Position numbers and translations under genes: made by a program. A DNA stretch of 64,000 bases from CAYPEL01 sp036479985 (GTDB lineage Bacteria; Pseudomonadota; Gammaproteobacteria; DSM-19610), in the NCBI GenBank assembly GCA_965224815.1, contig CBDDAF010000003.1, positions 2,914,001-2,978,000 on the forward strand, written 5' to 3'. This document shows positions 38,601-44,710 of the stretch, one piece after another. Positions within the stretch are counted from its first letter, which is position 1. Each line of letters starts with the position of its first letter. Below the pieces are notes generated by a model. That model did no database searches. It saw nothing but the letters and a program-made list of their open reading frames with translations, and was not told the DNA's origin.

Positions 38601-40720
38601 CGGGCGATACCTTCTTGTCGGATTGGTTCGGTGTGCCGATTCCTGACAGTGCGCCTGATGACGTGGAAGTCGTGCTTGAAATTGACCAGGTTCATTACCA
38701 TCTCGGGCAAGCAGATCATGTTGCGATTGCCGGTAAAGGTGGCAGTCAAGCGGCGACCTTGTTGGATACTGCTTATGCGGCAACCGTTGATAACATCACG
38801 CCACAAAGTTCGTTTGGTGATCAACCGGTGGTGATTACCGGTCAGGCGTTGGATCGCGCGACCACACAACCGTTACCGTCAGTGGCCATCAAACTGGTCA
38901 TCGCAGTGAATGGTTTTGAACGCACCGCCGAAGTGTTCACGGATGCGGCCGGGCTTTATACCTACAGCTTTGATCCTCTGGCCGGTGAGTCCGGCGTGTT
39001 TACCGTGTCGGCTATTCACCCGGACGTGATCGCCCGCCCGGCGCAAACACAGTTTACCATTAATCGTGTAACGGTCAGCCCGAATCAGTTGAATCTACGT
39101 CTGGCGCGTAACATCGAACAAGCCTTGTCGGTTGTCAAAGCGACGGCAGGCGAAGCGACGACCGCGACCAATGTACGTTTAGTGTATGAAGCAGCCGACC
39201 AACCGACCGGTGCTTTCGTACCAGGGTTAACCGTTAACCTGGGTGCCCCCGTCAACCTGACGTCACAACAATCAGCATCGCTGCCACTGACCATTGTCGG
39301 CGACAACACGGCCAGCGACACGGGTCAGGTCGTGCTTAAGGTGGTGAGTGATGAAAGCGGTACCACACCGTTGGCCAATGTCACGATCGACTATCAACTG
39401 TCTGCGGCTAACCCAGCCCTGTTTTTCACACCGAATTTTGTCGAGACTGGCGTGGCACACGATGGCAGTGTTAATGAAGTCATTACCCTGGAGAACAAGG
39501 GGCTGGCGGAGTTGACCAATGTGAATGTTGAGCTGCTGACCGATACCGATCAACCGGCACCAAACTGGCTATACCTGACGACCACACCCGCATTGGGTAA
39601 TCTCGCAGTGGGAGCCACCAGTGCCGTGCAGTTCACCGCCAACCCACCGGCGACGGTGATTGAAGGAATTTATCCTTTCAAACTGCAGGTGACCAGCGAT
39701 AACCATCCTACAACAGATATCAATGTTTTTGTCTCAGTAACCCAATCGGGCATCGGTAATGTCCTGTTCAAGACCTCGGATATTTACACGGCCACATTGG
39801 ATGACAACGGCGTTCCCATCCCGGGGTTGGCGGGCGCGCGCATTAAACTACAAAACGAACAAGTCATTAGTATCGAACAGACTTTGAACACAGACAGTGC
39901 CGGTGAAGCACTGTTTACCGGATTGCCCGCGGGCCGTTACCGCTACCGTGCAACAGCGGCGAACCACCAGGATTTATCCGGCCGCCTAACCATCAAACCC
40001 GGCATCACTGCCGCCGAAGAAGCCTTCCTGGATTACAACCTGATCACAGTTGAATGGTCGGTTACCGAGATCACTATAGATGATAAATACGTCATCACCC
40101 TGCAAGCCACCTTTGAAACGGATGTGCCGGCCGCCGTTGTGGTGATGGAGCCATCGAGCACCACCTTACCGCCAATGGCTGAGGGCGAAGTGTTCTATGG
40201 TGAATTACGTTTGACGAATTATGGTTTGATTCGGGCAGATAACCTGAACTTCAGTTTGCCGGGCAGCGATGCTTACTTCCGTTACGAGTTCCTGGGCGGT
40301 CTGCCGAATGAGTTGAATGCCAAAGACAGTATTGTGATGCCGTACCGCGTGACAGCTCTGTCAGCCACCGATCCAGACGGAACCGGTTCGGGGGGTGGTT
40401 GCAGTCCTTATAACAACAATGTTAACGCCAACTATAACTATGTGTGTGCCAACGGCACCACCACATCGGGTGGTACAAGCAGTAGTTTTAATCGGCCAAC
40501 CAGCACCAGTGGGTGTGGCGGAAGTGGTGGTCCGTCGATTTACTACGGGAGCGGCGGTGGTAATGGTGGCGGCTTTGGCGGTTCTGGTGGCGGTGGTTAC
40601 TCTTCAATTCCCGGCGCCAGTTGTCCTGAGCCTTGCCCGGATGGCACCTGCTGCAGTGGTGGTGGCAGTGGCGGAGATGGTAATGGCGGAGACGGAGGCG
40701 GACCGGGCCCTGAATTTTAA
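23693..40720 (+). CDS. Giant secreted beta-helix / Ig / FN3 protein (5,675 residues)
   Basis: The start is ATG 23693, overlapping the preceding stop. A signal peptide (WVFGLSSMFFSAVVNA) is cleaved near residue 33. Residues ~50-2800 alternate right-handed beta-helix blocks (SPVIEGNVIRDHVLDGIYAN type) with Ig-like and FN3 domains (TPPEEVTNLTA starts) and three galactose-binding-like domains (25.4, 29.2 and 32.2 kb). Seven copies of an adapter with LTVxPGxxVKF and DDSxGGDTNGDG precede helix blocks. Three tandem ~110-residue repeats with DxDGDGxLSVGDxYxFxFSE lie at 32.64-33.66 kb. A long FN3/Ig/CARDB-like series runs to 38.8 kb, then two carboxypeptidase-regulatory-like domains and a Gly-rich tail with seven cysteines. 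It is likely a surface or extracellular adhesin or scaffold. It lies 15 bp ahead of the RHS gene. No sorting signal was recognised. Confidence 0.85.
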   Translation: MFIVKNKLDVNGNFISRWVFGLSSMFFSAVVNAAIVQHTGAINAHTTWSANDIHQITGDVTVASGIILTIESGALVKFNSGRSLLINGALNAVGIASNKIIFTSYRDDSAGGDTNGDGVSVGQPGDWGRIQFSDLVTDSLTRLEQVDIRYAGGGSIGSVYMINANVAIVDSEIHDGSSYGIYLRNQSSPVIEGNVIRDHVLDGIYANNSSANSSPLIRNNTIRGNRNGIYAQYITPSIEDNTITGNADWGLYYFDARNAPVMTGNTITGNKRGARIPASAVPGASDNNVLVPNQINGLWILGNTRTADLQLSVQTGAAGEELNSYVIYNTLTVASGTTLTVDPGVVVKLGPNASLDINGALSAVGTPAQRIGFTSEKDDALGGDQNADGYGSAPANGDWGRIYFSPQADDANSVIEYAVIRYGGNAGNGMLYIRQTDMRVAHSTLSNSSTHGLRSYRSSPVLDDLTVYGNTQDGLYCEQTGSPVVTNSRIFANADDGVDVRHSVTASVTGGEVFANGGNGINNTSSNAVDATDTWWGAADGPSGAFGGSGDEVTANVTVDGILTNFKTDGTEFSYFNAGSNLSEGTLVSPVVTQGTADLTGATPQTSLLYDADRIILDYSGLAATTAYDLFLTYYNPDDASGIGGNLQRLLDVNDAVIHDRLHVNATPTQSHYPVPSTALGVGGALRLNSVRDNGHRATVSEVLLIERIDTGDSTAPSGAITSPAANAHVTGGVVTVRGTATDTTGSGVASVELGIDAGAGLVWQPVTSLHTDNSWSYRWVLPSDGAYTLYIRVMDQVGNVNVSVTGTTVIVNQTPPAPATSVVAFDTPADSGGSVTVNWVLSSDDGANANDVASYAIERQSGSSGFTEVGSVSAGTNSFVDSTAVTGTSYVYRVTAVDLASNRIASIVSAAIAAIDNAGTSDTTPPEEVTNLTATAGSGFVYLTWTRSVDSAGDLIDQLLDISADGGATWGAVGPAYTDGGTLSLGKAANTYLVSGLVNSTGYKFRLRVQDAAAPANTSAGVQTNVVAPSVSAYTTVSGVIAQDAEWAAGVYYVANDVTVNSGVTLTIRPGVIVKFASGRTLDVRGTLLAQGTSGNEVVFTAFTDDSVGGDTNGDGPSSGTLGYWGHVQLYDSGSSASRMDHAVVRYGGSSGLGNLYLYRNAAQIRNTQSRDSLYYGIYVRQATAPVLENNTFANNVRSGVYINGGSDAVIRDNTIDTNNTIGSASESGLTITSSTPAVIEGNTITNNTGYGIFFNSSNNTGPIKNNIITGNDKPVRLPFSALPGVNDGNTLSPNTQDQIEIYGNSRTVELTLPAGPVYYLVSGTAIMATGARLTLAPGLIWKSASNTGLTINGALQAVGDAANRVVFTSYRDDSMGGDTNGDGASDGQPGDWSHIQFNDSVIDFITRLEQVDIRYAGGGSIGSVYMINANVAIVDSEIHDGSSYGIYLRNQSSPVIEGNVIRDHVLDGIYANNSSANSSPLIRNNTIRGNRNGIYAQYITPSIEDNTITGNADWGLYYFDARNAPVMTGNTITGNKRGARIPASAVPGASDNNVLVPNQINGLWILGNTRTADLQLSVQTGAAGEELNSYVIYNTLTVASGTTLTVDPGVVVKLGPNASLDINGALSAVGTPAQRIGFTSEKDDALGGDQNADGYGSAPANGDWGRIYFSPQADDANSVIEYAVIRYGGNAGNGMLYIRQTDMRVAHSTLSNSSTHGLRSYQSSPVLDDLTVFGHTQDGLHFEQTGSPVVTNSRLFANADDGVEVLNSVTASVTGGEVFANGGNGINNTSSNAVDATDTWWGAADGPSGAFGGSGDEVTANVTVDGILTNFKTDGTEFSYFNAGGIDHENYGISTPIVSGTPSNAWGSTANKTVLFNNTSKTITIEYTGLSDTSTYQLLVTYYTQDSGDTTQTLTDSNGLAIHESLLLPKIAPTTYRYTIPKNSIDLGNLRLNLDALTGPRVSVATLTLLKEVSLDTTAPSVSINNPLSGDKLPAGDISITGTAVDAGGEIIRLEVGIQPAGAAINWYPISQQAAANNWLYRWISPAAGDYQLYARAIDAGGNIQITPIPVAVTVDAGLPQAATGVIAQAVGSGIKVLWTLSADDGAGANDVVRYDIYRSVDQSGSYTQVGSVNAGVSSFDDASITSGQDYYYFVRVVDQAGNHTDSSTYGAVANTGAVDTVPPEEVTNLTAQATQSNGGNVSVYLTWTGSANSQGDLAEQRIAVSIDGGTTFGNNGPTYDNGQVFTLGRSTHSYQLGGLIANQAYVFKLTTADFVPNESPGVTVSVTPTGAATETVTLTGTFSEDTILGQGVFKVGSSLTVPAGVTLTLSPGSILKFCTGCVLDVRGTLLAQGTSGNEVVFTAFTDDSVGGDTNGDGVSSGTPGYWGRVQFFDSGSSASRLEHAVVRYGGSSGLGNLYIYRNAAQIRHTQSRDSLYYGIYVGQAPAPVLEDNTFADNASSGVYITGGNDAVIRGNTLDNNNTSGSASNAGLYISNSTPAVIEGNTITNNSGYGIFFNSGYNVSPIKNNIITGNTVSVRVPASAAPDSTNVLTPNANPYIELLGNTVTTDILFRKWAAGTPEEVSTYIIHGDMTVPQYLYLNVDPGVVVKFDVNNQLTINGALIANGNIAEKVVFTSLVDDSESGDSNGDGTNTAPANGNWGGIVFNDSLFESFSVVNHVKVRYAGANGSGNLYLNQADIRIENSEISNSSSNGIRVYRSSPVITGSRIWGNTQDGIKVDHSSSDALITFNRITTNLSDGIEVLNSARATATNNQIFQNRGLGLRNSTANTIDATQSWWGDVDSSGPFNAANNSGGSGSEVSDTVTFSPYQTAIGTAFVYTNLTASGTVDQGSIAAPLLIQGTLSDEWDASSLSPAKTMAWHADEVTMAYASGLDPAKRYKVRVNYYSGDSAAVLQSITDGNGDPIHASLRMPQSTPTQFEYSIPPAYYATGGITLNFVHDNPATSIRAAISEVWIMEDPLELTPPRFDAILFNDIDGDGGLSVGDEYHFVFSEAMDTTLIADATTDANQKLQTAGGQIYGTTNQLRWSADERTVIVTLTAGFSVTGTELVTPQNLTDQFGNAAIGSQTLTSQDNVAPILLAIDFVDVDNSGLLSLGDEYNFRFSEAMNDSVIADSSTDANAQLRPEGGARYGNTNTVVWSADKQVVTVTVTSGYTIQGNEQVIPSSFVTDAAGNSVTGTQFLSGHDDTAPQITGIAYDDVNGDGVVSVGDQYVFSFSEPLFQGALSEGTTEANSNLSPAGLSYGTVNTIAWDAAGNQVSITITNGFTLTGSEVVTPSSFLTDLAGNPVTNTGVLTLVDTVVPTIVSAQGSINSPVPANTNYQVILQFSSSMDTQSAPQVLLTTTSGTPPIVPTGGTWSATVYPDDTYTAPVITLDASLDATINVDVSGAQDTFAHVMDLLTGAYSFVIEGGAPAITSHPVAPAVTALNTTTVTLAGDRQDNRSIWAGSTEIVPIGSGPWSAVVNLLQGQNDLVIVQKDSAGNASAPVTVSFFVDSNAPVFTSSQPSNNSFLAQPPASISIQFSETGGSLDVGNSVLSVSRDGSPVSGVWALSGGDLVFTPDQPLLDGAYQISGQLTDSSGLHSSVFNVAFTIDRIPPPAPTVDNPPVSTGVSPLPLSGTKEADSAVLLNGQQIVTNTPETTWAAQIPLANGVNQLSFTVTDRAGNVSPAVQISISYDNTTPGAVTVVADGAGDGTSVQLDWSAYDEVANGNDINHYTVYIATSNFTTISGATAIATIPAGTKTYQAIGLVRGQTYYFAVVASDNSGNALSNVTAVAVTPGDTTPPEEVTNLTITPLADQLGVSWTASANSANDLAVYRVSVDGAAGTSIAGTTYTVTGLTPATAYTIRVTAVDADNNESAGVSIAAATLLPNPGGLTVTPSHSQVSLSWNPVLPAGLVKQYAIYRSTSNFTSIAGLTPALVVGAGSTTAQVAGLTNGTTYYFAVTTINISDGQTQAVSTVAGTPLADTNGPQISSVTFAGAPLVDGQTIAQSGVLAVTATDAGGLSRVEFKVDGALLSTDVDGSNGYTAVWDIVNITDGPHTVSVTVYDVQDNATTQTFNVTVALSAPPVPVITSPADGFTTNSNLLLVTGTSALDTDVLITLNGTQVGTPITVDGNGHFQRSVSLVAGANTLVVAAQNRGGVGPSSASITVTLDISVPDAPIGLTATSKADGQITLSWNTVSDDRVVGYDLYRATTAFTDISAAAKANNSTVTTPFYNDLPGADGTYYYRVVAVNDLGTPSAPSSAVTGLADSVPPIANSIVYVPSGNVDAATGRMAPGRVDVTVDVSEPLLTTPFLSLTPNGGIPISVTLSPVDELTYTGSFDITQTTKTGITYAVFSARDVVGNRGSQVTTGASIEIDTDGPAVTRLTVTPVSPIKNDATNPVTVNVEIELDQAPKVGTQPTLSYLLSGAGRLETPLANLVEFTPLIWRGSFVLPADAGQAVVEMLNFVLNSVDDLDNPGTAFLVPNQFQVYQGNLPPLDAPANLTATVLPGGAVQLDWDPVTDAVAYQLYRQGPGETQLLAYQQVTNPTFTDTALADGDYTYAVASVRQENGQEAISGQSNSVTVTADATVPGVPQNLTLQLVGAGIKTLWQAPASNTETLTYNLYRSTGTVLTDVTGLTPVQTDIGANTQGVLGFIDTAPDQNQPVYAVTAIDAAGNESLPSTSAFLNVALLPVNTLNVTQVDTSLPVVAWTHSSTGISGYNLYLNNSTTPVNSTLLTAFNYTDVGYAANERRYRITAIDSNAVESLERIVLLPKLDAQLINGSPIQRGVMNRLTYTVTNASASDMTGIQLKVNIEGVEHSSITFGVAAASTQNVDVIVGGQQSLPDLPAVITTLHITATTGETVDIIRNGTLDVADGALLLNIQTQELTRNTAGQVRFSLENTSAVETELVMASGSLPSNEIRLLLRDVDGNVLSTQTVQQSTGSGVITLPSGKTVARVAPGDTFLSDWFGVPIPDSAPDDVEVVLEIDQVHYHLGQADHVAIAGKGGSQAATLLDTAYAATVDNITPQSSFGDQPVVITGQALDRATTQPLPSVAIKLVIAVNGFERTAEVFTDAAGLYTYSFDPLAGESGVFTVSAIHPDVIARPAQTQFTINRVTVSPNQLNLRLARNIEQALSVVKATAGEATTATNVRLVYEAADQPTGAFVPGLTVNLGAPVNLTSQQSASLPLTIVGDNTASDTGQVVLKVVSDESGTTPLANVTIDYQLSAANPALFFTPNFVETGVAHDGSVNEVITLENKGLAELTNVNVELLTDTDQPAPNWLYLTTTPALGNLAVGATSAVQFTANPPATVIEGIYPFKLQVTSDNHPTTDINVFVSVTQSGIGNVLFKTSDIYTATLDDNGVPIPGLAGARIKLQNEQVISIEQTLNTDSAGEALFTGLPAGRYRYRATAANHQDLSGRLTIKPGITAAEEAFLDYNLITVEWSVTEITIDDKYVITLQATFETDVPAAVVVMEPSSTTLPPMAEGEVFYGELRLTNYGLIRADNLNFSLPGSDAYFRYEFLGGLPNELNAKDSIVMPYRVTALSATDPDGTGSGGGCSPYNNNVNANYNYVCANGTTTSGGTSSSFNRPTSTSGCGGSGGPSIYYGSGGGNGGGFGGSGGGGYSSIPGASCPEPCPDGTCCSGGGSGGDGNGGDGGGPGPEF
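24128..25430 (+). repeat. Long internal repeat A, first copy
   Basis: This segment of the giant gene recurs at 27929-29231 with a constant offset of 3,801 bp. The first ~932 bp (to 25059) appear identical by eye, including the antisense translation; the rest differs at scattered sites, then similarity stops sharply after AATGCCGGT. It encodes beta-helix coils plus one adapter. Confidence 0.88.
26942..27511 (+). repeat. Internal repeat B, first copy
   Basis: This 570-bp part of the giant gene recurs at 30731-31300 with constant offset 3,789 bp and many scattered substitutions. It encodes an adapter and the beta-helix block with SSASRMDHAVVRYGGSSGLG. Together with repeat A it shows a ~3.8 kb higher-order unit. 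Confidence 0.82.
27929..29231 (+). repeat. Long internal repeat A, second copy
   Basis: This is the second copy of 24128-25430. Sequence is indistinguishable by eye to 28860, then diverges mildly, for example RSSPVLDDLTVYGNTQ becomes QSSPVLDDLTVFGHTQ. The sharp switch from identity to divergence is typical of a recent gene-conversion tract. Confidence 0.88.
30731..31300 (+). repeat. Internal repeat B, second copy
   Basis: This is the second copy of 26942-27511, clearly homologous in frame. It is more diverged than repeat A, so the two repeat pairs have different apparent ages. Confidence 0.82.
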
Positions 40721-40735
40721 AGGTATGCGCAAATA

Positions 40736-43700
40736 ATGAAGATGACGAAAGAACAACTATTACTGTTGAATCAACAGCGCTCTGCTACTGGCTTTAGCAG
40801 GTTAATACTGCTGCTAGTTTTACATTGTCTGGGTGTAAGCAACACGGTTTTTGCGGCTGGCCTTGTTACGGTTAATGCATCGGTAGCACACAACGGCCCA
40901 CAATTTGGCTCGCACAAAGAGACCGTGGAAGATTTAAAGGTAAAAGTACTGGGCGGATATGTGCGGGTCAAGCGCAGTTGGGAAGGGGATGACCGGCGCT
41001 GGTATATCAATCGGCGCTGGGCATCGCTTTTTGTTGAATATAAGACCGGTACCTGTGCGATCGTTACCAGTTCTGGAGGTGCCTTACCATCTGGAGTTGG
41101 TTTTGCGAGCAATGTGCCGGGGTCGAATCTTCTTAAAACCTGCTCCATCAAACGCGGCACGGCTACCTTTGGTAGTGGTGGTATCACAGATGTGGCTAGC
41201 CATCCGACGAACAACGAGCTGATCCGTATAGTTGAGAAGGACGTTGACGGCAAGGTACTGAAGGCACGTTGGGAAAATCGCAAAGGCAACTGGATTGACT
41301 ACACACAACATGCTGCCGGTGGTTTGCTGGCCACTGCCTACGGTGACCGGAATGATGTCAAGGTCAGTCTGCAATATGCTGCTGATGGTAAGCTCACAGG
41401 TGTACTGGATCACTATGGTACACAGGTGCTCTGGTATGAATACAACACAGTCGGCCAAGTATCAGCGGTGCGAGATTACACCAACCGCCGGGTCGAGTAC
41501 CAATACGACGCAAATGGCCAGTTAATTAGTGTCAAGGACGTGCGTGGCAACGTCTGGTCATACACCTACGATAGCAAAAATAAACTTGAGACCAAGACCG
41601 ACCCGGAAGGGCGGACGATAACGCTGGCCTATGGATCAAATAGATCGGTGGAGAGCTTACTGGATCAGGATGGAGTGGGTAAAACTTATAAATACGAATA
41701 CGATAAGACCAAGCAAGAGTTTTATAAACAGGAGAAGAGTACGTCGGGAAGGATCAAGGAGACCTGGTACGATGGCGTGGGCGATATTTTCCGGCGCGAT
41801 GTTGGCGGCCGCACGGTTTCACAGATTGAAAAAGACAAACGTGATGAGATTGAAACCGATGGAGCGGGCAACAAGACGCGCCGTGAAATGGATCGGTGGG
41901 ACAACATCACCAAGATTATCTATCCGGATAACAGCGCCGAGACGACGACGTATGACCCGGTGTATACAAATATCCTGGAGGAGATCAATGCCAATGGTGT
42001 GATTACGCGTTACGAATACGATGTCAACGGTAACCGCACGAAGATGACTGAGGCGGTGGGATTGCCGGAGCAACGCATTACCACGTATACCTACGATACC
42101 TTTGGACAACGATTGACAGCGACACGCCAGGCGGATGCTGTGTCTGCGGCAGTGACGAAGTCGACGACATACGATGTGTATGGTAGTGAACTGACCAAGA
42201 CCGACGGTGAAGGATACAAGACAACCTACACCTACGATGTCACGGGCAACGTGTTGACGCGCAAGGATCCCAGAAACAAGATCTGGACGAAGACCTATGA
42301 TGCAACCGGCAATCTGACCAGTGAGACGGATCCGCTGAATCATGCGACTGCTTATCAGTATGACAAAGTGAATAACAGAACCAGGATCACCGAAGCAAAT
42401 GGGGCGATAACACTGTTGGTTTATGACGGACAGAACAAACCCATCGGGATTACTGATGCACTAAATCATAATACACAGCTGAGCTATGACGATGATGGGA
42501 ACCTAACGCGACGAATCGCTGCGGCTGGTCACGCTGTAACTATGAGTTACGACACAGAAGGTCGGCTAAGACAAATCACGGACGGTGATGGCAGTACGAT
42601 CAACTACCAATATGTAACAAATGGTATCGCAGGAGCTGGACAGATAAACGAAGTTATTTATCCTACGTATGTGCACGAATTTTACTATGACAAGTTATCC
42701 AGGGTGGTGCGGGAGGTAGATATATTGAGTCCCTCGGTGCAGCACTCGACACTGCGTGTGTATGATAAAAAGGGGAATATAACCCAAAGAATCGATGCAG
42801 AAGGGCGAGTGACACAGTCGGCGTATGATGCCTATGACCGGTTGATTCAGCAGACCGATGCACAAGCGGGCATCACTCAATACGGCTATGATAACCGGGA
42901 CAGCCTGATTACGGTAACGGATCCACAGGCCAGTACAACCACTTATACATACGATAAAAACAATCAACAGCTTACTGAAATCAGGCCGCAAGGCAGCGCT
43001 TTATCTTTTGCATATGATTCGGCAGGCAACCTCATTGAGAAAATCGATGCCAACGGGCGAAAGCAAGATTTCCAATATGACGATGCGAACCGGATGGTTG
43101 TCCTCAATTTGTATGCCAGCACCAGCAATTCTAACCCTGTAAAGACAACCGGTTTGACCTATGACCTTGTCAATAACCTGACTGGTTATAACGACGGAAC
43201 AACGTCAGCGAACTACCAATATAATCTGTTAAACCAGATAATCCAGGAAAGTACTGATTTTGGCGGATTCAGTAAAACTCTGGGTTATAGCTATACACCC
43301 ATGGGGCAAAAGGCCACGTTTACTAGGCCTGATGGCGTAGTTATGGCTTACAGTTACGATGCTGCCGACCGATTAATCGCTTTGCAGATACCGAACGAAG
43401 GGACCTTAACGGTCAACCAGTACCAGTGGAATCAACCTGGGCTAGTTACGCTGCCTGGTGGTCATCATCAATCCTACACCTACGATCCCCTGCAGCGGGT
43501 AACACGAATTCTGGCAAAGGATTCAGCCGACAATTCGTTAATGGATTATCAGTATGGCTATGATAAAGCCAACAACATAACACAAAAACAGACTGAGTAC
43601 GGCACACATGCATATGTAGTTGATGTATTGGATCGACTTACCCAGATAGATAATCCGACATTAGCAGATGAAGTATTCACCTATGACAAGGTAGGCAACC

Positions 43701-44710
43701 GGCAAACTGATAGCCGCCAACCCGGCAGTTGGAGCTACAACGCTGATCACCAACTGACGGCCATCGGTGCCGATATGTTCCAGTATGATGCGGCTGGGAA
43801 TTTAATCCAAAAAGTCTTAGGTGGGCAAATCACCGACTTCGTTTATAACAACGAGAACCGGCTTAGTGAAGTAAAGCAGGGTGCGAACACGATTGCCCGC
43901 TACCATTACGATCCATTTGGCCGACGCATCAAAAAAGAAGCTGGCGGGGAAATTTCTTACTTCTTATATGCAGATGAAGGGTTGATTGCAGAATATGACA
44001 GTGTGGGAAATGAGATACGACAATATGGCTATCAACCAGACGGGGTTTGGGGTACAAATCCGATCTACTTAAAAGTTGATAGTAGCTATTACTATTACCA
44101 GAACGATCACTTGGGTACGCCGCAGAAGCTAATTGAAAAGAGTGGTGCGATTGTTTGGTCTGCCAAAGCGTATGCGTTTGGGGAAACTGAAGTAGCGCAA
44201 ATTTCAACTATAGATAATCCACTCAGATTTCCGGGGCAGTATTTTGATCTGGAGACCGGGCTCCACTACAACCACTTTCGTTACTATGATCCGAGAATCG
44301 GGCGTTACCTTACCTCTGATCCAATTGGGCTTCAGGGCGGTATCAACACCTATACTTATGCAGTTAATAATCCCCTTGTCTTTATCGATCCAGATGGAGA
44401 AAGTATAAAAACGATACTTCAGACTATTGCTCTTCTTATTGGAATGGCAAATCAACATGCTGATATTGGTAATGGCGAACCTATTAAAAAGATACCCGGT
44501 CCTACACGAGAAGAATCTGAACGTAGAGAGAGAGCTGGAGAGCAGCGCAAACGAGATAAGAGTGGTTCTGGGAAAGGGGGAAATGACCCAAAGAGTATGA
44601 TTTTTGACCTTCCAATCATCATGTTATGCCTAGAAGGATCGTTTGATTGTGAGGCATGTAAAGTTCTTGGTGTTGTTGAAGAATGTCCTGAAGATAACTT
44701 AATGTGTTGA
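40736..44710 (+). CDS. Exported RHS/YD-repeat protein with variable C-terminal tip (RHS1)
   Basis: The 1,324-residue protein has a hydrophobic signal (LILLLVLHCLGVSNTVFAAG). A conserved N-terminal domain shared with the two other RHS genes here follows (FGSHKETVEDLKVKVLGGYV, then DDRRWYINRRWASLFVEY, two Cys). YD repeats (YEYDxxGxxT style) run from about residue 220 to 1110. The RHS core lies near residues 1119-1222: YYQNDHLGTPQKLI, NPLRFPGQYFDLETGLHYNH, GRYLTSDPIGLQGG, NPLVFIDPDGE. The last ~100 residues form a distinct tip with a basic linker (REESERRERAGEQRKRDKS) and Cys-rich end (CLEGSFDCEACKVLG). In RHS proteins such tips are typically toxins held in the shell; this one is unrecognised. 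It lies 15 bp after the giant gene and overlaps a candidate immunity gene. Confidence 0.88.
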   Translation: MKMTKEQLLLLNQQRSATGFSRLILLLVLHCLGVSNTVFAAGLVTVNASVAHNGPQFGSHKETVEDLKVKVLGGYVRVKRSWEGDDRRWYINRRWASLFVEYKTGTCAIVTSSGGALPSGVGFASNVPGSNLLKTCSIKRGTATFGSGGITDVASHPTNNELIRIVEKDVDGKVLKARWENRKGNWIDYTQHAAGGLLATAYGDRNDVKVSLQYAADGKLTGVLDHYGTQVLWYEYNTVGQVSAVRDYTNRRVEYQYDANGQLISVKDVRGNVWSYTYDSKNKLETKTDPEGRTITLAYGSNRSVESLLDQDGVGKTYKYEYDKTKQEFYKQEKSTSGRIKETWYDGVGDIFRRDVGGRTVSQIEKDKRDEIETDGAGNKTRREMDRWDNITKIIYPDNSAETTTYDPVYTNILEEINANGVITRYEYDVNGNRTKMTEAVGLPEQRITTYTYDTFGQRLTATRQADAVSAAVTKSTTYDVYGSELTKTDGEGYKTTYTYDVTGNVLTRKDPRNKIWTKTYDATGNLTSETDPLNHATAYQYDKVNNRTRITEANGAITLLVYDGQNKPIGITDALNHNTQLSYDDDGNLTRRIAAAGHAVTMSYDTEGRLRQITDGDGSTINYQYVTNGIAGAGQINEVIYPTYVHEFYYDKLSRVVREVDILSPSVQHSTLRVYDKKGNITQRIDAEGRVTQSAYDAYDRLIQQTDAQAGITQYGYDNRDSLITVTDPQASTTTYTYDKNNQQLTEIRPQGSALSFAYDSAGNLIEKIDANGRKQDFQYDDANRMVVLNLYASTSNSNPVKTTGLTYDLVNNLTGYNDGTTSANYQYNLLNQIIQESTDFGGFSKTLGYSYTPMGQKATFTRPDGVVMAYSYDAADRLIALQIPNEGTLTVNQYQWNQPGLVTLPGGHHQSYTYDPLQRVTRILAKDSADNSLMDYQYGYDKANNITQKQTEYGTHAYVVDVLDRLTQIDNPTLADEVFTYDKVGNRQTDSRQPGSWSYNADHQLTAIGADMFQYDAAGNLIQKVLGGQITDFVYNNENRLSEVKQGANTIARYHYDPFGRRIKKEAGGEISYFLYADEGLIAEYDSVGNEIRQYGYQPDGVWGTNPIYLKVDSSYYYYQNDHLGTPQKLIEKSGAIVWSAKAYAFGETEVAQISTIDNPLRFPGQYFDLETGLHYNHFRYYDPRIGRYLTSDPIGLQGGINTYTYAVNNPLVFIDPDGESIKTILQTIALLIGMANQHADIGNGEPIKKIPGPTREESERRERAGEQRKRDKSGSGKGGNDPKSMIFDLPIIMLCLEGSFDCEACKVLGVVEECPEDNLMC

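Noticed and set aside
23854..40736. Many open frames of 60-150 codons antisense or out of frame to the giant gene and to the RHS genes
   Set aside because: They follow from the regular codon pattern and repeats of the long coding frames; none has a ribosome-binding site plus recognisable domain, and identical antisense frames recur only because the sense strand is duplicated.
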